Made by a program: the position numbers and the translations under genes. A model generated the notes under the pieces. That model made no database searches. It worked only from the letters and a program-made list of their open reading frames with translations, and had not been told where the DNA came from. DNA of 64,000 bases from Lysobacter sp. MMG2 (lineage in GTDB: Bacteria > Pseudomonadota > Gammaproteobacteria > Xanthomonadales > Xanthomonadaceae): NCBI RefSeq assembly GCF_016735495.2, contig NZ_JAERQY020000004.1, forward strand, positions 62,001 to 126,000, in the 5' to 3' direction. Below are positions 25,585-36,159 of the stretch, in pieces; position 1 is the stretch's first letter; the number at the start of each line of letters is the position of its first letter.

Positions 25585-28347
25585 TCAGAACTTGTAGCTT
25601 GCGCCCACCAGGTAGGTGCGACCCCACTCGATGTACTCCAGCGGACGATCCTTCGTGCCGGCGTAGGTCTGGTACGGCGAGTTGGTCAGGTTGCTGGCCT
25701 CGAGCGTCAGCGTCAGCCCCGCCAGCGAGCTGCTTTCACCGAAGGCATAGCTCACCTGCGCGTCGATCTGGTCCTCGCCCACCACGTAGCGCAGCGTGCG
25801 GTTGCCGTCGAAGTTGCCGATCTCGCCGATGAAGTCCGAACGCTTGCGCTGGCTCACGCGCGCTTCGAAACCGCTGCGCTCGTAGTACGCGGTGAAGTTG
25901 TAGACCTCGTCCGACAGGCCCGGCAGGCTGATCGGGTCGCTGCCCACGCTCGACGCGCTTTCCGGATCCAGGATCTTGATGTCGCTGTCGGTGAAGCTCG
26001 CGCTGGCCTGGATGCCAAAGCCTTCCAGCGGCGCCCACAGCATGTCCAGCGGCAACGACGCGCTCAACTCGATGCCCTGCAGCTTGCCGCCCTCGCCGTT
26101 GTACGGCGCGGTGAAGTTGCCGGTGGTCTGGGTCGGCGGCTCGTTCGGGCCGGGCACGTAGTCGGCGACGAAAGCCGAGAAGTCGAAGTTGTCGTTGGTC
26201 TGCGTGTAGATGTAGCTGCGCAGGTCCTTGTAGAAGTACGCGGCAGCCACGTAGGCCTTGGTGCCGAAGTACTTCTCGTACGAGATGTCGAACGCGTTGG
26301 CACGCCACGGATCCAGTTCCGGGTTGCCGCCGCTCGCGCCGGGCTTGCCCGTTGCGGTGTCCACGCCGAACTCCAGCGATGCGCGCAGCTGGTCAACGCG
26401 CGGACGTGCGACCTGCCGTGCCAGCGCCAGACGCAGCGTCTGGTCGTGCGCGAACAGGAACGCCAGGTTCATGCTCGGCAGGTAGTCGGTGTAGGTCTTG
26501 CCGTTCTCGTAGGGCTGCACTTCGCTGCCCGCCGGCTGGGTGGAATCCCAGAAGTTCGCCTGCGACGACTGGTCCGCATGCTGGATCTGCACGCCGACAT
26601 TGCCGCGCACGCCGACGTTGCCCCATTCGGTGTCGATGTTGGCCTTCACGAAGCCGGTGGTGAGCTTCTCGTCCACCGTCCACGCCTTCGGGATCAGGTA
26701 CGACAGGTTGTCGACCGGCTCGAACGTCATGTAACGCGCAACCGCCGCCGGCACGTTCCACGACGGGATGTGGCCGATGCCGGCGAAGCCCAGGTCCACC
26801 AGCCCGTACTGCAGGTCACGCGCGATCGCGATGTCGCCCTGCGGGCCGAGGTTGATGTTGCCTTCCGGCTGCGTCTTGTGCTTTTCGCGGTCGGCGTAGT
26901 TCAGGCCCACGTCGATGCTGGACATCCAGTCCATCGACTGCGGCACCGGCAACGCGGCCGCCAGCGTGTAGGACTTCAGTTCGTCCTCGACGCTGGGCAC
27001 CTTGCCGTAGCCGGAGCCGTAGATCGTGTTGGTCAGGAACAGCGATTCCGGATTGGAGTAGTCGCGCTGCGGCACCATCCAGGAGAAGCCGTTGCTGTTG
27101 TACGCAAGGCCGAGGTTATCCAGCTGCGGGCGCGGGATCTGCTGCAGGTTGTTCTCCAGCAGCAGTTCGTCGCGCTTGGCGCGCGACCAGGCGATGTCGG
27201 CCTTCACGCGGGTCAGACCGACGTTGAAGTCGTTCGACCAACCGAACGCGTCGATCTTGTCCTCGCGCTTGCGGTACATGCCGCGCACGAGCGGATAGAC
27301 GTTCTGCGCGACGCCGCCGGTGAACGTGCCGTCGGCGTTGACCTGCGGGTTCACCATGATCGGCACGGGGTTGAAACCGCCGTTGTAGCCCGACAGGTTC
27401 ACTTCGAACTGGTTGGCCGTGTCTTCCTGGTCGGCGCTGGTGTGGAACATGTCCAGCGTGCTGGTCCAGTCGTTGGACGGACGGTACTGCAGCGTCGCCA
27501 TCACCGCGTCGCGTTCGATCTCGCCGGTGCGGCGCAGCGCCTTGATGCCGTCGGAAAAGTACACGCCGTTCGGCACGCCGTTGCGCTGGCGATCGGTGGT
27601 GTTGGTCTGGCTCCACGGTTCGTACAGGCCGACCTGGTTTTCCTGGATCGGCAGCTCGGTGTGCGAGTAGCCGATCGAGAAGCCGATGGTGCGGTCGGCG
27701 AACTGGCCGATGTAGGCGGCATTGAGGCGGTTGCCGTCGTCGTCGGCGTTGGCGGCGTCGCCCAGCGAGTTGCGCTGCAGGCGGCCGCTCACCGCGATCA
27801 CGGGCTCGGCGTAATCCAGCGGACGCACGGTGCGCATGTCGATCGTGCCGGACAGGCCCTGGCCCACCAGGCCCGCGTCGGGCGTCTTGTACACGGTCAC
27901 GCCGCTCATCAGCTCGGCCGGGTACTGGTCGAACTCGACACTGCGGTTGTCGCCGGTGGACACCATCTCGCGGCCATTCAGCAGCGTGGTGGCGAAGTCC
28001 GGCGACAGGCCGCGCACGCTGATGACCTGCGCACGACCGCCCACGCGCTGCGCCGACAGGCCGGGCAGGCGCGCGATGGACTCGGCGATGCTCACGTCCG
28101 GCAGCTTGCCGATGTCTTCGGCCGAGATGGCCTCCACGATCGACGTCGATTCGCGCTTGGTTTCGATCGACGTCTCGATGCCGGCGCGGATGCCGGTGAC
28201 GACGACGGAATCGAGCGTGGTGGTTTCGTTCTGCGCCGACGGCTCCGATTCCGGTGCCTGCGTGGCGACCTGAGCCTGTGCGCCAACGGCGATCAGCATC
28301 GTTGCCGACGCCAGCGCCACGCTCAGCAGATTGCGCTTGAGTTGCAT
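25585..28347 (-). CDS. TonB-dependent receptor of the alpha-glucan locus (MalA-like)
   Basis: Outer-membrane TonB-dependent transporter of 920 residues, probably for maltodextrins, given its LacI-type operator and neighbouring GH13 enzymes. A signal peptide ends at GAQAQ; a TonB box TTLDSVVVTGIRAG is followed by the plug with SIVEAISAEDIGKLPDVSIAESIARLPG, typical of the carbohydrate TonB receptors of xanthomonads and Caulobacter. The barrel ends WGRTYLVGASYKF with the terminal Phe. The start has a strong GGAGGGGAG ribosome-binding site. Substrate assignment is by context only. Confidence 0.92.
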   Translation of the reverse strand: MQLKRNLLSVALASATMLIAVGAQAQVATQAPESEPSAQNETTTLDSVVVTGIRAGIETSIETKRESTSIVEAISAEDIGKLPDVSIAESIARLPGLSAQRVGGRAQVISVRGLSPDFATTLLNGREMVSTGDNRSVEFDQYPAELMSGVTVYKTPDAGLVGQGLSGTIDMRTVRPLDYAEPVIAVSGRLQRNSLGDAANADDDGNRLNAAYIGQFADRTIGFSIGYSHTELPIQENQVGLYEPWSQTNTTDRQRNGVPNGVYFSDGIKALRRTGEIERDAVMATLQYRPSNDWTSTLDMFHTSADQEDTANQFEVNLSGYNGGFNPVPIMVNPQVNADGTFTGGVAQNVYPLVRGMYRKREDKIDAFGWSNDFNVGLTRVKADIAWSRAKRDELLLENNLQQIPRPQLDNLGLAYNSNGFSWMVPQRDYSNPESLFLTNTIYGSGYGKVPSVEDELKSYTLAAALPVPQSMDWMSSIDVGLNYADREKHKTQPEGNINLGPQGDIAIARDLQYGLVDLGFAGIGHIPSWNVPAAVARYMTFEPVDNLSYLIPKAWTVDEKLTTGFVKANIDTEWGNVGVRGNVGVQIQHADQSSQANFWDSTQPAGSEVQPYENGKTYTDYLPSMNLAFLFAHDQTLRLALARQVARPRVDQLRASLEFGVDTATGKPGASGGNPELDPWRANAFDISYEKYFGTKAYVAAAYFYKDLRSYIYTQTNDNFDFSAFVADYVPGPNEPPTQTTGNFTAPYNGEGGKLQGIELSASLPLDMLWAPLEGFGIQASASFTDSDIKILDPESASSVGSDPISLPGLSDEVYNFTAYYERSGFEARVSQRKRSDFIGEIGNFDGNRTLRYVVGEDQIDAQVSYAFGESSSLAGLTLTLEASNLTNSPYQTYAGTKDRPLEYIEWGRTYLVGASYKF

Positions 28348-28504
28348 CTCCCCTCCCAGTGATCCGGCTTTTATTTGTGTGTCGGCCCGCGTCCGTCGCG
28401 GCAAAGCGCCAGCGCTCGTCGGGGCCCGCGCCCGAATCGGCAAAAAAAACCGGTCCGGGACGTAGCGGCGATGGTAGACGGACCCATCCCTGCACAAATT
28501 CCTT

Positions 28505-28518
28505 TGCATACGTATTCA
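28505..28518 (-). promoter_or_regulatory. LacI-type operator upstream of TonB receptor
   Basis: TGCATACGTATTCA, a near-perfect palindrome (TGNATACGTATNCA), 158 bp before the receptor start. Its flank (GGCGATGAATACGTAT on the minus strand) is shared with the second site at 32290. Centre and size suit a LacI-family dimer. Confidence 0.75.
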
Positions 28519-28612
28519 TCGCCCGCGATCACGGCGCGAAGCGGCATGCAAGCGTTTTCCCGCGCACGGGCGAGCGCCCGCGCGATGCGCGGGTCCTGGC
28601 GCTGCGACGTCT

Positions 28613-30394
28613 TCAGCGTCCCAGCAGGAACTGCAGCGGCACCTCGGCCCGATCGCGCCACGCGCGCTCGTTGTGTTCGGCCCCGGGAAACTCGCGGCTC
28701 ATGAAATCGCGCCCGCTGCGCCACCGGGCGTCGCGCAGCACGCGGTCCATGCGCTGTTGGTACGGCGCGTAGTCGGCGTCCAGCGTCGCCGTGCCGTGGT
28801 CGAAGTAGAACCGGTGCGTGCCGCGCGCGGGCAGGTGCGCGGCCAGGTAGTCGATCAGGGCGCCGTCGTTCGCCGGCCAGTGCGTCGACAGACCGCCCGC
28901 CGCGCCGAATACGTCCGGATACTCGCTCATCGCATAGGCCGAGATCAGGCCGCCCAGGCTCGCGCCCATCACCATCGTGTCGTCGCGGGCGGGTTGGGTG
29001 CGATACGTTGCGTCGATGGCAGGCTTGAGCTCCTCGACGATGAAGCGCAGGTAGCCATCGGACAGCAGCTGCGCGCGCTGCTCCGGCGAAATCACGCTTG
29101 CAGGCACGGCTTTCGCGGGCCAGTACTCGTTCGAGCGCAGCGGCGTGTTCGAAATCGCCACGACGATGGCCTCGCGCACGCGATGGGCGTCGATCAGTTC
29201 GGTCATCGTGCCGTCGATGTCCCAGTCGATGCCGGTGAACGACATCGACGGGTCGAACAGATTCTGGCCGTCGTGCATGTACAGGACGGGATAGCGGCGC
29301 CCGGGATGCGTGGCATACGACGGCGGCAGCCACACATCGACGTTGCGCGCGGGAACATGCGCGGACGGTACGTCCTGGTAACTGTCCACGCGACCCGTCG
29401 CTTCCAGCGCAGGCGCGTGAACGGCATACGCCCAGCGCAGGAACACCGGCAGCATGCGAGCCCAGCTCGCCTGTTCATGTCGACCGCCGGGCAGCAGATA
29501 GAGCGAGGCATCCGCGCGCGTCGGTCGCGCGGCATAGTCGTCGTTGGTGCTGTAGTCGCGCTGGCGCAGACCTTTCATGCCGCCGGCGTCGGCGTTCCAG
29601 CCGTCGAGCAGGTCGCGCGTGTCGTCGATGGCGTCGTTGATGCCGTCGCCGTCGCGGTCATGGGTTTCCTCGTCCGTGCCGACCGCGAAGAACCAGCGCG
29701 CGCCGTTGCGCGGCGGGCTCGTATCGACCATGTGCTGCGCCATGCGCGTGCGCTGCATGCTGGCTTCGTCGGTCGTGTCCGAGGCGGGCCAGAACGACGG
29801 CGAGAACGCGCCCACGCGCCCGAACACCTCCGGATACTGCCAGCCCAGGTTGAACGCATTCAGCCCGCCCAGCGACCAGCCCAGGATCGCGCGCCCGTCG
29901 GGCGTGGCGCGCGTGCGGTAACGCGCATCGATCGCGGGCACGAGCGTGTGCGCGACCCACTCGGAGTATTCGTGTGCGTGCGTGCCCACGCCGCCGTATT
30001 TCGTCTTCGCCACCAGGCTGGTGCCGCGTTCACGATCGGAGAGCCCGTAGGCGCCCATGCGATCGCGCGGCATGTCGATGGCGACGACGATCGGCGCGCG
30101 GATCTCGCCGCCGGCGATGAGCTGCTGCAGCGTTTCGCGCAGGCGGACGGCGTCGCGGTCCTGCCCGTCGTTGAGGTAGAGCACGGGGTGGCGCTGCGTT
30201 CCGGCGCGGTAGCCCGGCGGCAGGAAGACCGTGGCCTGCATGCCTTCCGGTGCGAACGCGGTGGCCTCGAGCTTGAGTGCTTCGGTCGTCACCTGTCCGG
30301 GTTGCGGTTGCGGCGACAACGGCTCGATGGCGCTGGCGCCGTGCGAGAGGAGGTCGGCGATCGAGAGCATCAGGACGAAGGCGGAGGCGGCCAT
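28613..30394 (-). CDS. Secreted tandem-domain putative esterase (PF00756 family)
   Basis: 593-residue protein with two alpha/beta-hydrolase (esterase D/enterochelin esterase-like) domains in tandem. Domain 1 shows HPVLYLNDGQD and the nucleophile elbow GWSLGGLNA; domain 2 shows YPVLYMHDGQNLFD and GASLGGLISA, ending with an HNERAWRDR histidine region. A hydrophobic N-terminus (VLMLSIADLLSHGASA) suggests export. The gene lies between an alpha-glucosidase and a glucan TonB receptor, so an esterase acting on acylated sugars is possible but not shown. The start is uncertain; the chosen ATG lies 110 nt after the glucosidase stop and has no clear ribosome-binding site. Confidence 0.82.
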   Translation of the reverse strand: MAASAFVLMLSIADLLSHGASAIEPLSPQPQPGQVTTEALKLEATAFAPEGMQATVFLPPGYRAGTQRHPVLYLNDGQDRDAVRLRETLQQLIAGGEIRAPIVVAIDMPRDRMGAYGLSDRERGTSLVAKTKYGGVGTHAHEYSEWVAHTLVPAIDARYRTRATPDGRAILGWSLGGLNAFNLGWQYPEVFGRVGAFSPSFWPASDTTDEASMQRTRMAQHMVDTSPPRNGARWFFAVGTDEETHDRDGDGINDAIDDTRDLLDGWNADAGGMKGLRQRDYSTNDDYAARPTRADASLYLLPGGRHEQASWARMLPVFLRWAYAVHAPALEATGRVDSYQDVPSAHVPARNVDVWLPPSYATHPGRRYPVLYMHDGQNLFDPSMSFTGIDWDIDGTMTELIDAHRVREAIVVAISNTPLRSNEYWPAKAVPASVISPEQRAQLLSDGYLRFIVEELKPAIDATYRTQPARDDTMVMGASLGGLISAYAMSEYPDVFGAAGGLSTHWPANDGALIDYLAAHLPARGTHRFYFDHGTATLDADYAPYQQRMDRVLRDARWRSGRDFMSREFPGAEHNERAWRDRAEVPLQFLLGR

Positions 30395-30444
30395 GCGCGT
30401 CAGCGCGGAGCTCGCCGCGGTGCGGCTTCGCGACCCCTCCCCAA

Positions 30445-30470
30445 CCCTTCCCTGCGAGCAGGGGAGGGGG
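30445..30470 (-). repeat. Imperfect hairpin between glucosidase and esterase genes
   Basis: CCCTTCCCTGC / GCAGGGGAGGG forms an imperfect hairpin in the 109-bp gap. Related pyrimidine-rich hairpins occur at 54198 and 60512, so it is probably one copy of a dispersed intergenic element rather than a true terminator. Confidence 0.45.
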
Positions 30471-30503
30471 CAGGAGCGGTAGCGAGCGATTCGCACGAGG
30501 ACC

Positions 30504-32144
<1,641 letters not shown>

Positions 32145-32289
32145 CTGCCCTTTCATCCCCGACGCTGCCGTCCCTGTGTCTGCCGTGCCGTCCGTGCCGA
32201 ATCGTATGCACGCGCCTGCTGGCGCGCGATGGCGTGCACTATTCCACGAGGCCCCGCCGCTGGACATTGCCGCGGGCCGATGCCGGCGA

Positions 32290-32303
32290 TGAATACGTAT
32301 ACA
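32290..32303. promoter_or_regulatory. LacI-type operator in divergent alpha-glucan promoter
   Basis: TGAATACGTATACA, 13 of 14 positions identical to the reverse complement of the site at 28505 and with the same GGCGA flank. It lies between the divergent alpha-glucosidase and glycosidase genes and could repress both. Confidence 0.78.
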
Positions 32304-32361
32304 GCCGGCGCGGCCGCCGGCCCCGCGCACTACCATGGCGCGACTGAGCTGGGGAAGCTGC

Positions 32362-34662
32362 ATGAATCGAACCCGTCCGGCGCCGATGCGCTGCATGCCA
32401 CGCGCCACGCTCGCGATCGCGCTGGCGCTTGCGGGCGTCGCGACGGCCGTCGAGGCGGCGCCGGTCGGCGTGGAATGGCGGGACAGCCTCACGTGGCAGG
32501 GCCATCAGGCCCGCATGCGCAGCGACGGCGATGGCTGGCGCCTGCATCCCGGCGCGGCCGACGCGAAGGACATCGCGATTCCAGCGCAAGCACTTCGCAG
32601 CCGCACCGCGAGCCCGTTGTTCGACGGCCTGTTCGCGCTGGCGCAGAAGGAACTGACGCAGGCGCAAGTCGAATCGATCAGCGACAACGCCTACGACAAC
32701 GGCCGCCCGATTCCATGCCCGTGTTTCGAGACGGGCGAGAAATGGCGCTACGTGTGGACGCGCGACCTGTCGTTCGCCGCCGATCTGGCGCTGGCGCGCC
32801 TGCGCCCGGAACGCACGCGCGCCGCGCTGCGCTTCAAGCTGTCCGACCTGCGCGCCGGTGCGCCGCAGGGCACCTACGTGGTGCAGGACACGGGCTCGGG
32901 CGGCAGCTGGCCGATCAGCAGCGATCGCGTGGTTTGGTTCCTTGCCGCACGCGGCCTGCTCGATGCCCCCGCCGCCGATGCGGACGCCGGGCGTTTCCGC
33001 GATGAAGTGTGGGCCGCGTTGACGGACACGCTGGCGCAGGATCGGCAATACGTGTTCGACGCGGACACGGGCCTGTACCGCGGCGAGACGTCCTTCCTCG
33101 ACTGGCGCGAGCAGTCGTACCCGCGCTGGACGTCGGACGACGTCGCGTTCCTCGCGCAATCCTTCGCGCTCTCCACCAACGTCCTGCATTACGAAGCGTT
33201 GCGACTGGGCGAGCGCATGGCGCGCGAACGCGGCGACGCCCGCGCGGACAAGTACGCGCGCCAGGCCAAAGCACTGGCGGCGCAGATCGAGCGGCGCTTC
33301 TGGCGCGAAGACCGCGGCCTGTACATGAGCTACATCGGCACCGCCGCGCATCCGGTGCCGTTCGAAGCCTACGACCTGCTCGGCCTGTCGCTGCTGGTCG
33401 AAAGCGGCATCGCGCCGCCGCATCGCGCACGCCGCGCGCTGGCGAACTACCCGATGCTGGACTCCGGCAGCCCGGTCATCTGGCCGCAGCAGCCCGGCAT
33501 CGCGATCTATCACAACCGCGCGATCTGGCCCTTCGTCAGTGCCTACGCGCTGCGTGCCGCGCGTACCACGAATGACGCCGCGCGCATCGATCACGAGATC
33601 CGTTCGATCCTGCGCGGCGCGGCGCTGGCGGGATCGAACATGGAGAACTACGAGCTGCGCACGCAGGCCGTGCACGTGGACGACGGCGCGCTCAGTGGGC
33701 CCGTCGTGAATTCGCCGCGCCAGCTGTGGTCGGTCGCCGGCTATCTGCAAATGGTGATGGAGGGCGTGTTCGGCCTGCAGGCCGATGGCAGCGTCGAGCC
33801 GAAGATCCCGACGTCGCTGGTGCCGCTGCTGTTCGGCGACGGCGACCGCATCACACTGTCGATGCCCGGACGCGAGGTCGTCATCGTGCGACCGCCGGCC
33901 GGCGAGGGCGACTTGCTGGTGCACGGACCTGTCGAGCGCGACGGCGAGCGCGAGACGGTGTACCTGGTGCCGTTGCGCGGCGCGCCGGTGGTCGAGCCCT
34001 CGCATCTCGACGCCGCGGCGTTCGCGCCGGCATCGCCCGAGGCGCCGGCGATGAAGCGCGACGGAGCGCATTGGCGCATCGACGTTCCCGCCGGCCAGAA
34101 CCTGTATGTCGACGGCGTCTTGAAGACGCGCGCATCACCGATGGCTTCGAGCGCGCGCCTCGACGTGCGCGACGCACGCCAGTGCGCCAGCCTCACGCGC
34201 GTCCACGACGGCATCGAGTCGCTGCACTCGCCCACGCGCTGCGTCGGCGCCGAGGTGTTGATCGACGGCGATTGGCCGCGCACCTGGCGCGCACCGCGCG
34301 CGGGTCGCTACGCGCTCAGCGTCAACTTCCGCAACACGCACGGCCCGATCAACACCGGCATCACGGCGGCGGTGAAGACGCTGGTGGTGCAATGCGACGG
34401 CATGGCCGAGCAGACCGGCACGCTGGTGATGCCGCACGGCGCGGCGCTGCAGCGCTCCAGTCCGGTCGTGGTCGAGGTTCCGAAGGGCGCGACGTGCCGC
34501 CTCGCGCTGCGCGACGGCATCAACATGTCCTACCTTCGACACAACGCGCGCTATACCGGGGGCACGGGCGGCGTCGACGGGCCGCTCAACTCGGCCGACA
34601 TCGGCGCGCTGCACGCGATGCCGGTCAACGCGGCTCCAATCAACCAGAAGGCTTCTCCATGA
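32362..34662 (+). CDS. Six-hairpin glycosidase-like secreted protein
   Basis: 766-residue protein with signal peptide (TLAIALALAGVATAVEA) and an (alpha/alpha)6-barrel region. Landmarks are GEKWRYVWTRDLSFAADLAL near residue 125, SGGSWPISSDRVVW, YPRWTSDDVAFLAQ and PGIAIYHNRAIWPFVSAYALR. Such six-hairpin or MGH1-type proteins are regular partners of alpha-glucan loci in xanthomonads, and a glucosidase role is likely though untested. The last 150 residues look like a beta-rich accessory domain. A start at 32335 is also possible; 32362 is favoured by GGGGAAG upstream. The stop overlaps the MFS start (ATGA). Confidence 0.85.
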   Translation: MNRTRPAPMRCMPRATLAIALALAGVATAVEAAPVGVEWRDSLTWQGHQARMRSDGDGWRLHPGAADAKDIAIPAQALRSRTASPLFDGLFALAQKELTQAQVESISDNAYDNGRPIPCPCFETGEKWRYVWTRDLSFAADLALARLRPERTRAALRFKLSDLRAGAPQGTYVVQDTGSGGSWPISSDRVVWFLAARGLLDAPAADADAGRFRDEVWAALTDTLAQDRQYVFDADTGLYRGETSFLDWREQSYPRWTSDDVAFLAQSFALSTNVLHYEALRLGERMARERGDARADKYARQAKALAAQIERRFWREDRGLYMSYIGTAAHPVPFEAYDLLGLSLLVESGIAPPHRARRALANYPMLDSGSPVIWPQQPGIAIYHNRAIWPFVSAYALRAARTTNDAARIDHEIRSILRGAALAGSNMENYELRTQAVHVDDGALSGPVVNSPRQLWSVAGYLQMVMEGVFGLQADGSVEPKIPTSLVPLLFGDGDRITLSMPGREVVIVRPPAGEGDLLVHGPVERDGERETVYLVPLRGAPVVEPSHLDAAAFAPASPEAPAMKRDGAHWRIDVPAGQNLYVDGVLKTRASPMASSARLDVRDARQCASLTRVHDGIESLHSPTRCVGAEVLIDGDWPRTWRAPRAGRYALSVNFRNTHGPINTGITAAVKTLVVQCDGMAEQTGTLVMPHGAALQRSSPVVVEVPKGATCRLALRDGINMSYLRHNARYTGGTGGVDGPLNSADIGALHAMPVNAAPINQKASP

Positions 34663-36149
34663 GCACGAAACCGCGCCTGTCGTTCTGGCAGATCTGGAAC
34701 ATGTGCTTCGGCTTCCTCGGTATCCAGTTCGGCTTCGCGCTACAGAACGCCAACGTCAGCCGCATCTTCCAGACGCTCGGCGCGAGCATGGACGACATCC
34801 CGGTGCTGTGGATCGCCGCGCCGCTGACGGGCCTGATCGTGCAGCCGATCGTGGGCTACCTGAGCGACCGCACCTGGACGCGCCTGGGGCGTCGTCGTCC
34901 GTACTTCCTGATCGGCGCGGTGCTGGCGACGCTGGCGCTGTTCTTCATGCCGAACTCGCCGACGCTGTGGATCGCCGCCGGCCTGCTGTGGGTGCTGGAC
35001 GCGTCGATCAACATTTCGATGGAGCCGTTCCGCGCCTTCGTCGGCGACCAGTTGCCGACCTCGCAACGCGCCAGCGGTTACGCGATGCAGAGCTTCTTCA
35101 TCGGCGTGGGCTCGGTGATCGCCAGCCTGCTGCCGTGGCTGCTCGCGCAGGCCGGCGTGGGCAACACCGCCGGGCCGGGTGAGGTGCCCGACACGGTGCG
35201 CTACGCGTTCTACTTCGGCGGCGCGGTGCTGCTGCTCGCCGTGGGCTGGACGGTGCTGCGCACGCGCGAATACCCGCCCGAGGTGCTGCGCGCGCACGAC
35301 ACCGTGGCGCGCGCGCCACAGCGTCCGCTGGATGGCGCACGCGCCCGGCGCAACGGTGCGGTGTGGCTGCTGGTCGGCGTCGCCGCCGCGTTCGCGGTGT
35401 GGCAGCTGGCGCTGGACAAGCAGCTCTACATCCTCGCGGGTCTGCTCATCGCCTATGGCGCGTCGCTGATCGTCGCCAGCGGCTTGCAGGGCCGCGGCGC
35501 GTTCGCGCAGATCGTCGGCGACCTGCACGACATGCCGGCGGAAATGCGCAAGCTCGCCGTCGTGCAGTTCTTCTCCTGGTTCGCACTGTTCGCGATGTGG
35601 ATCTACACCACCGGTGCGGTCACGCAGGTGCACTTCGGCAGCTCCGATACCGCGTCGGCGGCCTACAACGACGGCGCCAACTGGGTCGGCGTGCTGTTCG
35701 CCGCGTACAACGGCTTCGCCGCGCTGGCGGCGGTGGTGATCCCGTGGATGGTGCGGCGCATGGGCCTGCGCGTGAGCCACCTGGTCAACGTCTCGCTGGG
35801 CGGACTGGGCCTGCTGTCGTTCCTGATGATCCGCGATCCGCACTGGCTGCTGCTGTCGATGGTCGGCGTCGGCTTCGCCTGGGCCTCGATCCTGTCGCTG
35901 CCGTACGCGCTGCTGTCCGATAGCGTGCCGGCGGAAAAGATGGGCGTGTTCATGGGCATCTTCAATTTCTTCATCGTCATTCCGCAGCTGGTGGCGGCAA
36001 GCCTGCTGGGCTTCCTGCTCAAGCATTTCTTCGGTGGACATCCGATCCAGGCGCTGACCATCGGCGGCATCAGCCTGATCGTCGCCGGCCTGTGCGTGCT
36101 GCGCGTGCACGAGCCGCGCGCTGCGGCGGCCGTCGCCACCGGTCATTGA
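34659..36149 (+). CDS. MFS/GPH-type sugar transporter
   Basis: Inner-membrane permease of 496 residues with about 12 transmembrane helices. It has the MFS/GPH loop motif GYLSDRTWTRLGRRRPYFLIGA between helices 2 and 3 and SINISMEPFRAFVGDQLP further on, both typical of the sucrose/maltose-type carriers of xanthomonads. It is translationally coupled to the preceding gene through a 4-nt ATGA overlap and is followed 10 nt later by the amylase gene. Inferred substrate: maltose or maltodextrin entering from the periplasm. Confidence 0.92.
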   Translation: MSTKPRLSFWQIWNMCFGFLGIQFGFALQNANVSRIFQTLGASMDDIPVLWIAAPLTGLIVQPIVGYLSDRTWTRLGRRRPYFLIGAVLATLALFFMPNSPTLWIAAGLLWVLDASINISMEPFRAFVGDQLPTSQRASGYAMQSFFIGVGSVIASLLPWLLAQAGVGNTAGPGEVPDTVRYAFYFGGAVLLLAVGWTVLRTREYPPEVLRAHDTVARAPQRPLDGARARRNGAVWLLVGVAAAFAVWQLALDKQLYILAGLLIAYGASLIVASGLQGRGAFAQIVGDLHDMPAEMRKLAVVQFFSWFALFAMWIYTTGAVTQVHFGSSDTASAAYNDGANWVGVLFAAYNGFAALAAVVIPWMVRRMGLRVSHLVNVSLGGLGLLSFLMIRDPHWLLLSMVGVGFAWASILSLPYALLSDSVPAEKMGVFMGIFNFFIVIPQLVAASLLGFLLKHFFGGHPIQALTIGGISLIVAGLCVLRVHEPRAAAAVATGH

Positions 36150-36159
36150 GGAGCACTGC

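Noticed and set aside
25489-28362. A 957-residue plus-strand frame opposite the maltodextrin TonB receptor
   Set aside because: Antisense shadow of the receptor; Val/His/Arg/Ala-rich without any motif.
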